Assembly (NCBI GenBank): GCA_035606695.1
Contig: DATNEW010000034.1
Location: 1 to 64,000 of the forward strand
Source: Gemmatimonadaceae bacterium
Lineage (GTDB): Bacteria; Gemmatimonadota; Gemmatimonadetes; Gemmatimonadales; Gemmatimonadaceae
DNA: 64,000 nt
Direction: 5' to 3'
The notes beneath the pieces were generated by a model. The model made no database searches and had not been told where the DNA came from. It saw only the letters and a program-made list of their open reading frames with translations. Below, in pieces: positions 43,757-53,022 of this stretch. The translations under genes and the position numbers were made by a program. How positions within the stretch are numbered: position 1 is the first letter of the stretch; each line of letters begins with the position of its first letter.

Positions 43757-46375
43757 TCACTCCGCCCGCAACGCGCGTACCGGATCGACTCGACTCGCCC
43801 GGCGCGCCGGAATCCACGCCGCGATCACCGACACACCAATGAGCAGGCCCGCCACCGCCGCGAAGGTGAACGGGTCATACACGCTCGTGCCGAACACCAT
43901 CGTGCGCATCACTCGCACCCCGAACATGGCGACGCCGAATCCGATCGCCGTGCCCATGACGGCCAGTGTCACACCTTGACCCAGCACGAGCCGCGTGACG
44001 CGGCGTGGATCCGCGCCGAGCGCAACGCGAATGCCGATCTCGCGCGTCCGCTGCAAGACGAGATCGGCGAGCATGCCGTACAGACCGATCACGGCCAACA
44101 ACGCGGCGAGCCCCGCAAATGCACCGAGCAGGAAGAACGTGAACTGTCGCGGAGCGAGCGCCTGGTCGACCACGTGCTCCATCGTGTCGAACTTGGGAGG
44201 CGCGAGCGCCGGGTCCATGCTTCTCACGATCGCGATGATCGTCGGCTCGAGTGATTCAGCCGGCGTCGTCGCGCGAACGATCACGGTCTCGAACGTCTCG
44301 ACGCCCGATTGCCCGATCGGGAGATAGGCGGTCGGCGCGGCGCCCTGCTCCAGATCGTCGTGCAGAACGTCCCTCGCCACGCCGACAATGCGGAGCGGAT
44401 GATCCAAATACGGGAGCGTTCGCCCCAATACATCCGTCGTGCCGAACATACGACGCGCGAGTGCCGCGTCGACCACCGCGACGGGCAAGGCACCTGCGCG
44501 ATCGGCGTCGGTGAACGTGCGTCCGTGCAGCAGCGTCGCGCCGATCGTCTCGAAGTAGTCCCGGCCCGCCGCCACCACGTCGATCCGCGGGATCGTATCT
44601 CCGTTGACGTCGTGCGTCCCGTACCGCATGCGCACGCCGTACGCCAGCGGCGGACCATCGGTGAGCGCCGCCGACCGAACGCCGGGAAGGCCGCGAACAC
44701 GCTCGATGAGCGTTCTATAAAACACGTCCGGCCGCGCCTCGGTGTACCGGCTCGACGGCAATCGGATACCGAAGAGAAAGGCGCCGCTCGGACGGAATCC
44801 CGGGTCGATCGCCGCCACCCGCCAGAACGTTCGCGCAACCAGGCCGGCGCCGGTCAGGAGCACGAGCGCCGTCGCGAGTTGCGCTACCACCAGCAGCCGT
44901 CGTACGACGAGTTGCGCGGCGCTGCCGGCGCTTCGAGGCGCCGAGGTGGCCAGAGCGGCGTGCACGTCACCGCGCGACGCGACGATGGCGGGCACCAAGC
45001 CGAACGCAACGCTCGTCGCGACGGCCATGAGCAGTGTGAAGAGCAACACCGCGCTGTCGATGTGAATCCCTTGCATGTTCCCGACCGACGCCGGACTCAA
45101 GCGAATGGCGTACGCCACGGCCCCGCGCGCCACGAGCAATCCGGCGAGTGCACCGCCGAGCGACAAGAGCACGCTCTCACATAACAAGCCACGCACGACA
45201 CGCCAACGTCCCGCGCCCAGCACGAGACGCAGCGACAATTCACGCTGCCTCCCGGCCGCGCGAGCGAGCGTGAGATTGGCCAGATTCGCGCACGCGATGG
45301 CGAGCAGCACGCCGACGGCGGCGAAGAGCACGAGCAGTGGTTTCCGGCGATTGCCGTATCGCCGCTCGTGCAGCGTCATCAGAATCGGCCGCAGCCCTTG
45401 CTCGGCGCCGATTCGGTCTTCGCGCACTCGCTCGGTGATCGTCGTCAGTTCGGCGCGCGCCGCATCCATGGTATAGCCCGACCGCAGCCGAGCGATCGGC
45501 GTGTAGAAGAACGTCGCGCGCCCGGTCGGCGGCTCGATCCGATACGGCCGCCACCACTCGGCGCCGCGATCCTGAAACCACGCGGGCATGACGCCCACGA
45601 TCGTCGCGGCATGGCCATCGACGCTCGCGCTCTTGCCGACGATCGCGGGATCGGCGTTGAACGACGCGCGCCACAGTCGCTCGCCAAGGATGATCGCGGG
45701 AATGCCGGGCTGCCGAAGCTCGTCGTCATTGAACGTTCGCCCGAGAATCGGAGTCGCGCCAAACACGGCGAAGTAGTCGCGCGTCGCGCGCGCGCCGGGT
45801 ACATCGACCGCGCCATCGGGTAGCGCGAACACGGCGGTGGTATATGACGTCGCGGCGAGATCGACCGACTTCGCCGACTCGAGCCACGCGAAATAGTTAC
45901 GATCGTCGACGACGTGCCGATCCTCGCCCGGCCGGCCGAGCGAGATCGCGACGATGCGATCGGCATCGGGATATGGCAGTGGACGGAACACCACCGCGTT
46001 CACGATCGTGAACATCGCGCTGTTCGCGCCGATGCCCAGCGCGAGCGTGAGAATCATCGCGATGGTATACGCAGGCTTGTTGCGAAGCGTACGCATCGCG
46101 TAGCGGAGGTCCGTTGCCCATTGCTCGATCTGTGGCAGGCCGCGCCGTTCGCGCACGGCCTCGACGGCGAGCGTCACGCCGCCGGCCGCGATGAGCGCAG
46201 CCCGCCGAGCTTCGTCCGGCGACATGCCTCGCCGTACATGCTCGGCGATGTCCATCTCGAGATGCGCCTCGAGCTCGGCGCGCAGATCGTCGTCGGCCCG
46301 TCGGGAGCCGAGTGCCGCGCGGCCGGCGCCCACGAGACGAATGACGAACGCGCGCACGCCGCGCAGCGCGCTCAT
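43757..46375 (-). CDS. ADOP-type FtsX/MacB permease 1
   Basis: An 872-residue 'acidobacterial duplicated orphan permease'. Cytoplasmic N-terminal prefix (DDDLRAELEAHLEMDIAEHV, MSPDEARRAAL), first membrane helix (IAMILTLALGIGANSAMFTIV), MacB core domain, FtsX module (LLVLFAAVGVLLAIACANLANLTLARA...), second core domain and C-terminal FtsX module ending RASRVDPVRALRAE. ADOP permeases have no dedicated ATPase and are nearly always paired with PadR regulators, as here: the start at 46375 overlaps the PadR stop (ATGA). Transport role unproven in the family. Confidence 0.92.
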   Translation of the reverse strand: MSALRGVRAFVIRLVGAGRAALGSRRADDDLRAELEAHLEMDIAEHVRRGMSPDEARRAALIAAGGVTLAVEAVRERRGLPQIEQWATDLRYAMRTLRNKPAYTIAMILTLALGIGANSAMFTIVNAVVFRPLPYPDADRIVAISLGRPGEDRHVVDDRNYFAWLESAKSVDLAATSYTTAVFALPDGAVDVPGARATRDYFAVFGATPILGRTFNDDELRQPGIPAIILGERLWRASFNADPAIVGKSASVDGHAATIVGVMPAWFQDRGAEWWRPYRIEPPTGRATFFYTPIARLRSGYTMDAARAELTTITERVREDRIGAEQGLRPILMTLHERRYGNRRKPLLVLFAAVGVLLAIACANLANLTLARAAGRQRELSLRLVLGAGRWRVVRGLLCESVLLSLGGALAGLLVARGAVAYAIRLSPASVGNMQGIHIDSAVLLFTLLMAVATSVAFGLVPAIVASRGDVHAALATSAPRSAGSAAQLVVRRLLVVAQLATALVLLTGAGLVARTFWRVAAIDPGFRPSGAFLFGIRLPSSRYTEARPDVFYRTLIERVRGLPGVRSAALTDGPPLAYGVRMRYGTHDVNGDTIPRIDVVAAGRDYFETIGATLLHGRTFTDADRAGALPVAVVDAALARRMFGTTDVLGRTLPYLDHPLRIVGVARDVLHDDLEQGAAPTAYLPIGQSGVETFETVIVRATTPAESLEPTIIAIVRSMDPALAPPKFDTMEHVVDQALAPRQFTFFLLGAFAGLAALLAVIGLYGMLADLVLQRTREIGIRVALGADPRRVTRLVLGQGVTLAVMGTAIGFGVAMFGVRVMRTMVFGTSVYDPFTFAAVAGLLIGVSVIAAWIPARRASRVDPVRALRAE

Positions 46376-46716
46376 GCGCGCTCCGGCCGCAGCGCGAAGA
46401 ACGACTCGATGAGCTGTGCCGTCTCGCGCCATTCTCGCGTCTCACGCGCGAGTTGCTTCTGGCCGGCGGCCGTCAGATGGTAGAATTTGGCGCGCCGGTT
46501 GTTCTCCGACGCGCCCCACTCGCCATGAATGAAGCCTTCCTGCTCCAGTTTGAGGAGCGCCGGGTAGAGCGTTCCGTAGTTGAGCGCCAGGCGGTCGCCG
46601 CTCGTTTCCTCGATGCGCCGCGCGATGCCGTAGCCATGCAGCGGCCCGAGGACCTCGAGGGTACGCAGCACCATGAGCGACAGTGTGCCCTGCTGGACGT
46701 CGATGCGGTCCGCCAC
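46372..46716 (-). CDS. PadR-like regulator 1 (minus-strand pair)
   Basis: A 114-residue PadR winged-helix protein: GTLSLMVLRTLEVLGPLHGYGIARRI, LNYGTLYPALLKLEQEGFI, KFYHLTAAGQKQL. The GTG start at 46716 is chosen because it has GGGAG about 5 bp upstream and because PadR-s2 proteins begin about eight residues before QGTL; the longer frame to ATG 46752 or 46833 would read through two palindromes. Co-translated with ADOP permease 1. Probably an autorepressor acting on the shared divergent region. Confidence 0.9.
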   Translation of the reverse strand: MADRIDVQQGTLSLMVLRTLEVLGPLHGYGIARRIEETSGDRLALNYGTLYPALLKLEQEGFIHGEWGASENNRRAKFYHLTAAGQKQLARETREWRETAQLIESFFALRPERA

Positions 46717-46727
46717 GGCGACTCCCG

Positions 46728-46742
46728 TATGGGTTACCCATA
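46728..46742. promoter_or_regulatory. 15-bp palindrome upstream of PadR 1, candidate operator
   Basis: TATGGGTTACCCATA is a perfect palindrome around a single central T, 12 bp upstream of the chosen GTG start and just outside the Shine-Dalgarno. Position and symmetry suit a dimeric PadR repressor. Evidence is positional only. Confidence 0.5.
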
Positions 46743-46756
46743 TGACTACCATGTTT

Positions 46757-46775
46757 CCTATTGGAAAGCAATAGG
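46757..46775. promoter_or_regulatory. Inverted repeat CCTATTG-5-CAATAGG, candidate operator
   Basis: CCTATTG (46757-46763) and CAATAGG (46769-46775) are exact complements around GAAAG. It lies between the two divergent PadR genes, in locally AT-rich DNA typical of a promoter. It could bind either PadR. Confidence 0.5.
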
Positions 46776-46829
46776 GACCGGGGGCATGGCTCTTGACGCC
46801 CAGGCTATCCCATGCCAGGTTGTGATACA

Positions 46830-46840
46830 TCAATTATTGA
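46830..46840. promoter_or_regulatory. 11-bp palindrome upstream of PadR 2
   Basis: TCAATTATTGA is a perfect palindrome around a central T, 25 bp before the PadR 2 start. It shares the CAAT/ATTG core with the inverted repeat at 46757-46775, suggesting related sites. Confidence 0.45.
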
Positions 46841-46865
46841 GGCATCATCATCAAATGGCTCAATC

Positions 46866-47195
46866 ATGGAAGTAATGCCGGGCACGCTCGACACCCTCAT
46901 CCTTCGCGGTCTCATCTGGGGGCCACGGCACGGCTACGCCGTCGCCCGGTGGATCGAGCAGAGCTCTGGCGAGGCGCTCGTCGTGCTCGACGGCGCGCTC
47001 TACACCGCCCTGCACCGCATGGAAGAGCGCGAGCTCATTGCCGCGGAGTGGGGAGTGTCGCCCACCGGCCGGCGCGCCAAGTTCTATCGGCTCACGCCGC
47101 GAGGCCGCGCTCACCTCAAGCAGGAAACGCGCGGGTGGGACGACTACGTCGACGCGGTCGCGCGCGTGATGCGCACACGCACACAGCCCACGTGA
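46866..47195 (+). CDS. PadR-like regulator 2 (plus-strand pair)
   Basis: A 109-residue PadR protein: MPGTLDTLILRGLIWGPRHGYAVARWI, VVLDGALYTALHRMEERELI, KFYRLTPRGRAHL. The start MEVMPGTLD at 46866 follows the family; no clear Shine-Dalgarno. 16 bp separate it from ADOP permease 2. Divergent from PadR 1 with 149 bp between starts; the two regulators are only distantly alike, so cross-regulation is possible but not shown. Confidence 0.9.
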   Translation: MEVMPGTLDTLILRGLIWGPRHGYAVARWIEQSSGEALVVLDGALYTALHRMEERELIAAEWGVSPTGRRAKFYRLTPRGRAHLKQETRGWDDYVDAVARVMRTRTQPT

Positions 47196-47211
47196 TTTCC
47201 GGAGTCCGGCC

Positions 47212-49986
47212 ATGCCTGCACTGCCCGACGAACCGCGTTGGCGCCGCTACCTCCGCTTTTGGCGGCGCAACGTAGCCGCCGACGTCAACGACGAGCTGGC
47301 GTTTCATTTCGAGCAGCGCGTCGCCGAGTTCATGGCGGCGGGCGCGACGCGCGAGGCTGCGGAGTGCCGCGCTCGTGAGCGATTCGGGAACGAACGCCAG
47401 GCGCGCGATGAGTTGCTGAGCATCGGCAAGCGCGTGAATCAGCGGCGCGATCGCATGCAGGTGCTCGACAACGTGTGGTACGACGCCGTGTTCGCGGTGC
47501 GCGGGTTGCGGCGATCGCATGGGTTGGCCATCGCATGCATCGTGACGATTGCGCTCGGAGTTGGGGCGAACGGCGCCATGTTTTCGTTGGCCGATCGATT
47601 GTTCAATCGGCCGCCCTCGGGAATTGTGCGCCCGGACGAACTGCGCCGGCTCTATGTGCGAACGACGTGGACCGTCGGTGAAGTCGCCGGAATCCGCGAC
47701 ATCTTCCCCTATCCCGTGTACACGCTGCTCGACAGCAGCCTCGCGCCGCGCGCACAGGTTGCGGGATATACCAAGCCGGACACGGTGCCGGCGGTCGTCG
47801 ATAACGCGCCGATGACGCTGCACGGCGCGTACGTGACGACCGGGTACATGTCGGCACTCGGCGTGCACCCGGCGATGGGCCGCTTCTTCGCGCCGGACGA
47901 GCAGGTCATGGGCGCGCCCGCGTATGTCGCGGTGATTAGCGATCGGCTCTGGCATCGCGTGTTCGACGCCGCGCCGAACGTCATCGGGAAGGTCGTGGAG
48001 ATCAATCGCCAGCGTACGACAATCATCGGCGTCGCGGCGCGCGGGTTCGACGGACCGGATCTCAGCGCCACCGACGTCTGGATGCCGTTCGCGTCGATCC
48101 CCGAGTCGCTCAACGATCACGATTGGTATACGAGCTATTTCTCGGGCACGCGCATGCGGCTGCTCGTGCGCGTTGCGCCCGGCACGTCGAACGAATGGCT
48201 CGAGAGCGCCGCGACGACGATCGTTCGCCGCACAGTGGTGCCGGAGGGCCGCGGCGCCACCACCAACGCCGTGCGCGACACCGGCGGGGTGATGCTGGCC
48301 GGACCGATCCTCGAGTCGCTGGCGCCGTCGATCAAGCCGGTTCCCGAAGTCGCGATCGCGCGGCGGCTGATCGGTGTCACGATCATCGTGTTGCTGATCG
48401 CGTGCGCGAACGTGGCGAGTCTGTTACTGGCTCGGGCAATGGGACGGCGCCGGGAAATCGCGGTGCGCATCGCCCTCGGCGTGTCGCGGGCACGCCTCGT
48501 GTCGCAGCTTCTGTGCGAAGGAATCATTCTCGCGGCCGTTGCGGCGGTCGCCGCGCTCATGGTCAGCGTGTGGGCCGGCAATGCGCTGCGCGCGTTGCTC
48601 ATGCCGGCGACGTATTGGACCGATTCCGCGATCGACGCGCGCGTCGTCGCATTCATTGGTTTCATCGCGATTGCGACCGGCGTGCTCGCCGGGTTGGTGC
48701 CCGCTGTGCAAGCGAGTCGCCCGGAGCTCACGGAGGCGCTCAAGAGCGGCGCACGCGACGGCGGTGCGGGCGCGCACCGTTCGCGGCTGCGGCAACTGCT
48801 CCTCGTGGCGCAGGTGGCGATGACGGTTCTGTTGCTCTATGGCGCCGGCCTCTATGTGCATAGTCTCATGCGACTGCGCGCGATCGATCTCGGGTTCGAC
48901 GCCGATCGGGTAGTGTATGGATCAGCGTATCCGCTCGATTCCACCGGCCGTTATTTGGACTGGGGACGCTTTCATTCCCCACAAATCGGCCTCGGTCTCA
49001 TGGCGGCCGGTAAGCGGCTCGAGGGTGCGCCGGCCATCCAGGCGATGGCGCTCAGCACGGGTGGCCCGATGGAAGGCTACTCGATGATCGGCGTCTACTT
49101 TGCCAACGGCGAGCGGGTCCCGAGTCTCGACAAGCGCGATCCCACGTGGAATGCCACGACCTCTACCTATCTCGCGGCGACGGGGGCGAAGATGGCGCGC
49201 GGCCGATTCTTCACCGATGCCGATCGCGACGGCGCACCCGTGCTCGTCGTGAACGAGACGGCAGCGCAATTCTACTGGCCGCGGCAGGATGCCCTTGGCA
49301 AATGTCTTCGCGTGCTCACCGCCAAGGAACCGTGCAGCGTCGTGATAGGCGTCATGCGCGATTCACACGTCTCCGATGTCGTCGAGAAGCCGGTGATTCA
49401 GCTCATTACGCCCTTCGGTTATGACCCCGCCGGCCGGCCGCGCGGACCGAACACGATCATTGCGCGCGCGAAACCAGGACAGACAGCGGTCGTCGAACGG
49501 CTCATTCGCGGCGAGCTCACGCGCGTATTTGGCCGAACGGCGGTCGCGTACGTACAATCGGTTCCAGCACTCATGGAGCCGCAGCTTCGCCCGTGGCACG
49601 TCGGGCTGCTCCTCTTCGGCGGCTTCGGGCTCCTCGCGCTCACCGTCGCCGCTCTGGGCACCTATAGCGTTCTCTCATACTCCGTCTCTCAACGGCTGCA
49701 CGAGATCAGCGTGCGCATCGCGCTTGGCGCACGCGGCGCGGACGTATTGCGCCTCGTCGTGGGCCAGGGCGTCCGCCTGACGATGATCGGCGTCGCGCTC
49801 GGACTGCTGATCGCGCTCGCCGTGTCGCGCGTGATGCAAACGCTGCTCTACGATACCTCGCCGCGCGAACCGCTCGTGACACTCGGCGTCGCGGCGCTGC
49901 TCGTCGCCATCGCCGCGGTGGCGAGCGCGCTGCCGGCGCTCCGGGCGGCGCGAGTGGATCCCGTCGGCGTGCTACGGGCGGAATGA
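47212..49986 (+). CDS. ADOP-type FtsX/MacB permease 2
   Basis: A 924-residue permease with the same plan as permease 1: N-terminal prefix (DVNDELAFHFEQRVAEFMAA, REAAECRARERFG), helix with GVGANGAMFSLADRLF, MacB core domain, FtsX module (IACANVASLLLARAMGRRREIAVRIALG), second core domain and a final FtsX module (GLLALTVAALGTYSVLSYSV) ending RAARVDPVGVLRAE. GGAG lies about 7 bp upstream. Sequence differs clearly from permease 1, so the two pairs are not a recent duplication. Convergent with the DPP4-like gene. Confidence 0.92.
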   Translation: MPALPDEPRWRRYLRFWRRNVAADVNDELAFHFEQRVAEFMAAGATREAAECRARERFGNERQARDELLSIGKRVNQRRDRMQVLDNVWYDAVFAVRGLRRSHGLAIACIVTIALGVGANGAMFSLADRLFNRPPSGIVRPDELRRLYVRTTWTVGEVAGIRDIFPYPVYTLLDSSLAPRAQVAGYTKPDTVPAVVDNAPMTLHGAYVTTGYMSALGVHPAMGRFFAPDEQVMGAPAYVAVISDRLWHRVFDAAPNVIGKVVEINRQRTTIIGVAARGFDGPDLSATDVWMPFASIPESLNDHDWYTSYFSGTRMRLLVRVAPGTSNEWLESAATTIVRRTVVPEGRGATTNAVRDTGGVMLAGPILESLAPSIKPVPEVAIARRLIGVTIIVLLIACANVASLLLARAMGRRREIAVRIALGVSRARLVSQLLCEGIILAAVAAVAALMVSVWAGNALRALLMPATYWTDSAIDARVVAFIGFIAIATGVLAGLVPAVQASRPELTEALKSGARDGGAGAHRSRLRQLLLVAQVAMTVLLLYGAGLYVHSLMRLRAIDLGFDADRVVYGSAYPLDSTGRYLDWGRFHSPQIGLGLMAAGKRLEGAPAIQAMALSTGGPMEGYSMIGVYFANGERVPSLDKRDPTWNATTSTYLAATGAKMARGRFFTDADRDGAPVLVVNETAAQFYWPRQDALGKCLRVLTAKEPCSVVIGVMRDSHVSDVVEKPVIQLITPFGYDPAGRPRGPNTIIARAKPGQTAVVERLIRGELTRVFGRTAVAYVQSVPALMEPQLRPWHVGLLLFGGFGLLALTVAALGTYSVLSYSVSQRLHEISVRIALGARGADVLRLVVGQGVRLTMIGVALGLLIALAVSRVMQTLLYDTSPREPLVTLGVAALLVAIAAVASALPALRAARVDPVGVLRAE

Positions 49987-50008
49987 GGCTCCGCGTTCTG
50001 CGTCGTCC

Positions 50009-52231
50009 TTATCGCAGAAGATTCCGCTCCCAGAACTCGATCATCGTTTGATACAAATGGCGGCGCGCCGGGCGATCGCCTATCTCGTGCTTGCGCATCG
50101 GATAAACCATGTAGTCGAACGTCTTCCCCGCCCGCACCAGCGCGTCGATGAACGCCTGCTCGTTCTGCGGATGCACGTTGTCGTCGTATGACCCGTGCAC
50201 CAGCAGCAATCGGCCGTGGAGATTCGCCGCTCGCAACACCACGGATGCGCTGTCGTAGCCCGCCGGATTCGCCTGCGGCATGCCAAGGAATGCCTCGGAC
50301 CATTTGGTGTCGTAATAGCGCCAATCCGTCACAGGCGCCACGGAGATACCGGCCGCAAACTGCGTCGTGCGCGTGAGCAAATTGAGCGTCACGTAGCCGC
50401 CGTTGCTCCATCCCCACACGCCGATGCGTGAGGAGTCCACCCACGGCTGCGATGCGAGCCACGTCGCCGCATCGCCAAGGTCGGCGACCTCGGAGCGTCC
50501 GACAGTTCCATAGGCGACGTCTTCCAGCCGCTTGCTGATCGCGGTCGCCGCGCGGTTGTCGACCTGCACGATGAGGAAGCCTTTGTCGACCAGCAATTGG
50601 TACAGAAGCGTCCACGAGTACCACGCATCCTCGACGATGGGCGACGACGCCCCGCCGTAAACCTCCATGATCACGGGATAGCGATGCGTCGCATCGAAGT
50701 TCCGCGGGCGCCTGATCGTCGCCGGCATTAGAAACCCGTCGCGCGCCGGAATGCGAATGAGCTCGGGATACGAGATGTTGAAACTCGCCAGCGCACCCGT
50801 GTTCGAGGCCAGCTCAATGCCAGATGTCGTCGCGCCGGCACCGCGGACCTCGAGCGTCGGCGGCTGGTCGGCGGTCGAGTGAACGTCGACGAACCATGTT
50901 GCATCCGGCGACATGCTGATCTGGTGCGTGCCGTGCGTCGTCGTGAGACGTGTCAGTCCGCTGCCGTCGAGATGAACGCGGTACAAATGCCGCTCGGTGG
51001 GCGACTGGCGCATGGACGTGAAGTACATCCAATCGTGCGCTTCGTCGACGCCGAGGACGGATTGCCTCACCCATGGTACGCCGCCCGACGACGCCTCGGC
51101 AAAATCGCCGCTCGTGACCTGGTTCAGCAGCCTGCCAGTGTCGTCATACCGATAGACGTGGTAGTAGCCGTCGCGCTCCGAGGCCCAGAGGAACGACTTC
51201 CCGTCGCGCAGGAAATGCAGGTCGTCGTGAACGTTCACCCAGGCCGAGTCGTGTTCGTCCAGAATGTGCATCGCTCGGCCGCTCACTGGATCCGCAAACG
51301 CGAGCGTGAGTGTATGCTGATCGCGCGTGAGCGTTTCGATCGCAAGGCGCGCCGAGCCCGGAAGCCAGTTCACGCGCAACAGCAGGCCGTTGGCCGCGTC
51401 GACGTGCATCCACGCCGGCGTCGACGGATTTCGCACGTCGATCACGCCGACGCGTACGCGCGGGTTCGGGTCGCCCGCCTTGGAATACCGCTGCGTGATG
51501 ATGCGCGGATGCACGGGCGCGACGTCCACGAACGTCGCGATCGGCACGCGCGACTCGTCGGTTTGCAGAAACGCGATGCGCTTGGAATCAGGCGACCACC
51601 AGTAGCCGACGTCGTGGCGGCCGAACACTTCCTCCCAATACAACCACGAGAGCGTGCCGTTGAGCGTGGTCGCCGATCCGTCATGGGTGAGACGTGTCTC
51701 ACGATGCGTGCGCACATCGACGACGAACAAATCGTTCTCGCGCACAAAAGACACCATGCGCCCATCCGGCGAAAAATCGGCCGAGTGCTCCTCGGTCGGC
51801 GTGTGCGTCAAGCGATCGAAGCGCGCCGACGCGAGATCGAGGACAAACAGGTCGCCGTCGATGACGTAGAGCGCGTGCGCACCGGTCGCATCGAACGCAT
51901 CCGGCCAGTCGAGCGCAACCTGCCGGGCCGAGGCCGGGACCAGCGCGTTGAGACTGGCGATCGCGGAGTGTGCATCGACCATCACATGTCGCGCCCCCGT
52001 CGTCAGATCGACTCGCTCGATGGTTCGCTCCGTCGGCGACCGCCGAGCGTCGAACATGACGAGCCCGCCGCTCGCGAGCCAGCCCGTTTGCGGCAGCTGG
52101 GCGACGCGTCGTCCCGAATCGCTCAGCATCCAGTCGAGCGTCATCGCGCGCGAACCGCGCTGCGCGCCGGCGCGAGCAGTCGCCAACGCGCCACAGACGA
52201 CGAACGCCCCGATACGAAATCGCAGTGTCAT
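50009..52231 (-). CDS. DPP4-type (S9B) serine peptidase, exported
   Basis: A 740-residue exported dipeptidyl-peptidase IV-like enzyme. Signal MTLRFRIGAFVVCGALATARAGAQ. N-terminal propeller with the DPP4 double-Glu substrate motif (YWEEVFGR, which anchors the peptide N-terminus). C-terminal hydrolase domain with GWSNGGYV (Ser609), acid in HGSYDDNVHPQN and base in MRKHEIGD. It removes Xaa-Pro/Ala dipeptides from peptide N-termini. A 13-bp palindrome lies 2 bp upstream of the start codon and no Shine-Dalgarno is visible. Confidence 0.94.
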   Translation of the reverse strand: MTLRFRIGAFVVCGALATARAGAQRGSRAMTLDWMLSDSGRRVAQLPQTGWLASGGLVMFDARRSPTERTIERVDLTTGARHVMVDAHSAIASLNALVPASARQVALDWPDAFDATGAHALYVIDGDLFVLDLASARFDRLTHTPTEEHSADFSPDGRMVSFVRENDLFVVDVRTHRETRLTHDGSATTLNGTLSWLYWEEVFGRHDVGYWWSPDSKRIAFLQTDESRVPIATFVDVAPVHPRIITQRYSKAGDPNPRVRVGVIDVRNPSTPAWMHVDAANGLLLRVNWLPGSARLAIETLTRDQHTLTLAFADPVSGRAMHILDEHDSAWVNVHDDLHFLRDGKSFLWASERDGYYHVYRYDDTGRLLNQVTSGDFAEASSGGVPWVRQSVLGVDEAHDWMYFTSMRQSPTERHLYRVHLDGSGLTRLTTTHGTHQISMSPDATWFVDVHSTADQPPTLEVRGAGATTSGIELASNTGALASFNISYPELIRIPARDGFLMPATIRRPRNFDATHRYPVIMEVYGGASSPIVEDAWYSWTLLYQLLVDKGFLIVQVDNRAATAISKRLEDVAYGTVGRSEVADLGDAATWLASQPWVDSSRIGVWGWSNGGYVTLNLLTRTTQFAAGISVAPVTDWRYYDTKWSEAFLGMPQANPAGYDSASVVLRAANLHGRLLLVHGSYDDNVHPQNEQAFIDALVRAGKTFDYMVYPMRKHEIGDRPARRHLYQTMIEFWERNLLR

Positions 52232-52233
52232 GG

Positions 52234-52246
52234 CCGAGAATCTCGG
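52234..52246. promoter_or_regulatory. 13-bp palindrome at the DPP4-like gene start
   Basis: CCGAGAATCTCGG is a perfect palindrome around a central A, 2 bp upstream of the minus-strand ATG. It overlaps the place of the ribosome binding site, so either protein binding or an RNA hairpin could affect initiation. Confidence 0.4.
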
Positions 52247-52270
52247 ACACAGCCGTCATGCCGTCCAGAT

Positions 52271-52305
52271 CGCTGCTCGCTGCTCGCTGCTCGCTGCTCG
52301 CTGCT
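52271..52305. repeat. Five 7-bp tandem repeats (CGCTGCT)
   Basis: CGCTGCT is repeated exactly five times in the 140-bp divergent region between the DPP4-like and PfpI-like genes. Slippage-prone simple repeat in a 5' region, similar in unit length to CGCTGGG at 1336. Confidence 0.85.
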
Positions 52306-52371
52306 CGCGCCGCGGTCCGCACTTTGCCGCCATGCTCCGCGCACGTCACCACGATTCAACGGAGCACATTC

Positions 52372-53022
52372 ATGACCAACGACAAACACAGCAACCCCGG
52401 CAAACTCGGCGGAAAACGCGTCGCCATTCTCGCCACCGACGGCGTCGAGCAAGTCGAGCTCACCGAGCCGCGCAAAGCGCTCGACGAAGCAGGCGCGAAG
52501 ACCACGCTCATCTCACCCAAGAGCGGAAAGATCAAAGCGTGGCAGCACGATCACTGGGGCGATCAACTCGACGTCGACCTCGAGCTCGGCTCAGCCAGGC
52601 CCGACGACTTCGATGCGCTGCTCCTTCCCGGCGGCGTGATGAATCCCGATCACCTGCGCCAGGACACGCGCGCGGTGGAGTTCGTCAAACAGATCTTTCA
52701 AGCGGGCAAGCCTGTCGCCGCGATCTGTCATGGACCGTGGCTGCTCGTCGAAGCCGGCTGCGTGCGCGATCGCACCGTCACGTCGTGGCCGTCGTTGCAG
52801 ACGGACATTCGCAACGCCGGCGGCGATTGGGTCGATCGCGAAGTCGTGACCGACGAAGGACTCGTCACCAGCCGCAAGCCGGACGACATCCCGGCGTTCA
52901 ACAAGAAAATGATCGAGGAAATCGGCGAAGGTATTCACGATCGCCAAAGCACCTCGACGTCGGCGACGTCGTCGAGGTCAGCCCGGCCGCATCCGTCGGA
53001 TGAGAGCAGTCGTCTCGGGTGA
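52372..53022 (+). CDS. PfpI/DJ-1 superfamily protein (YhbO/YraA-like)
   Basis: A 216-residue protein: Glu29 region GVEQVELTEP, LLLPGGVMNPD, nucleophile Cys119-His120 in AAICHGPW. GGAG lies 8 bp upstream, fixing the start at 52372. The family includes glyoxalase/deglycase-type stress proteins and cysteine peptidases; the AICHGP elbow fits YhbO/PfpI. Normal members end near MIEEIGEGIH; here about 27 extra Ser/Arg-rich residues follow, coded by DNA that overlaps the end of the convergent BTAD gene by 45 bp. That tail is probably a loss of the original stop rather than a functional domain. Confidence 0.9.
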   Translation: MTNDKHSNPGKLGGKRVAILATDGVEQVELTEPRKALDEAGAKTTLISPKSGKIKAWQHDHWGDQLDVDLELGSARPDDFDALLLPGGVMNPDHLRQDTRAVEFVKQIFQAGKPVAAICHGPWLLVEAGCVRDRTVTSWPSLQTDIRNAGGDWVDREVVTDEGLVTSRKPDDIPAFNKKMIEEIGEGIHDRQSTSTSATSSRSARPHPSDESSRLG

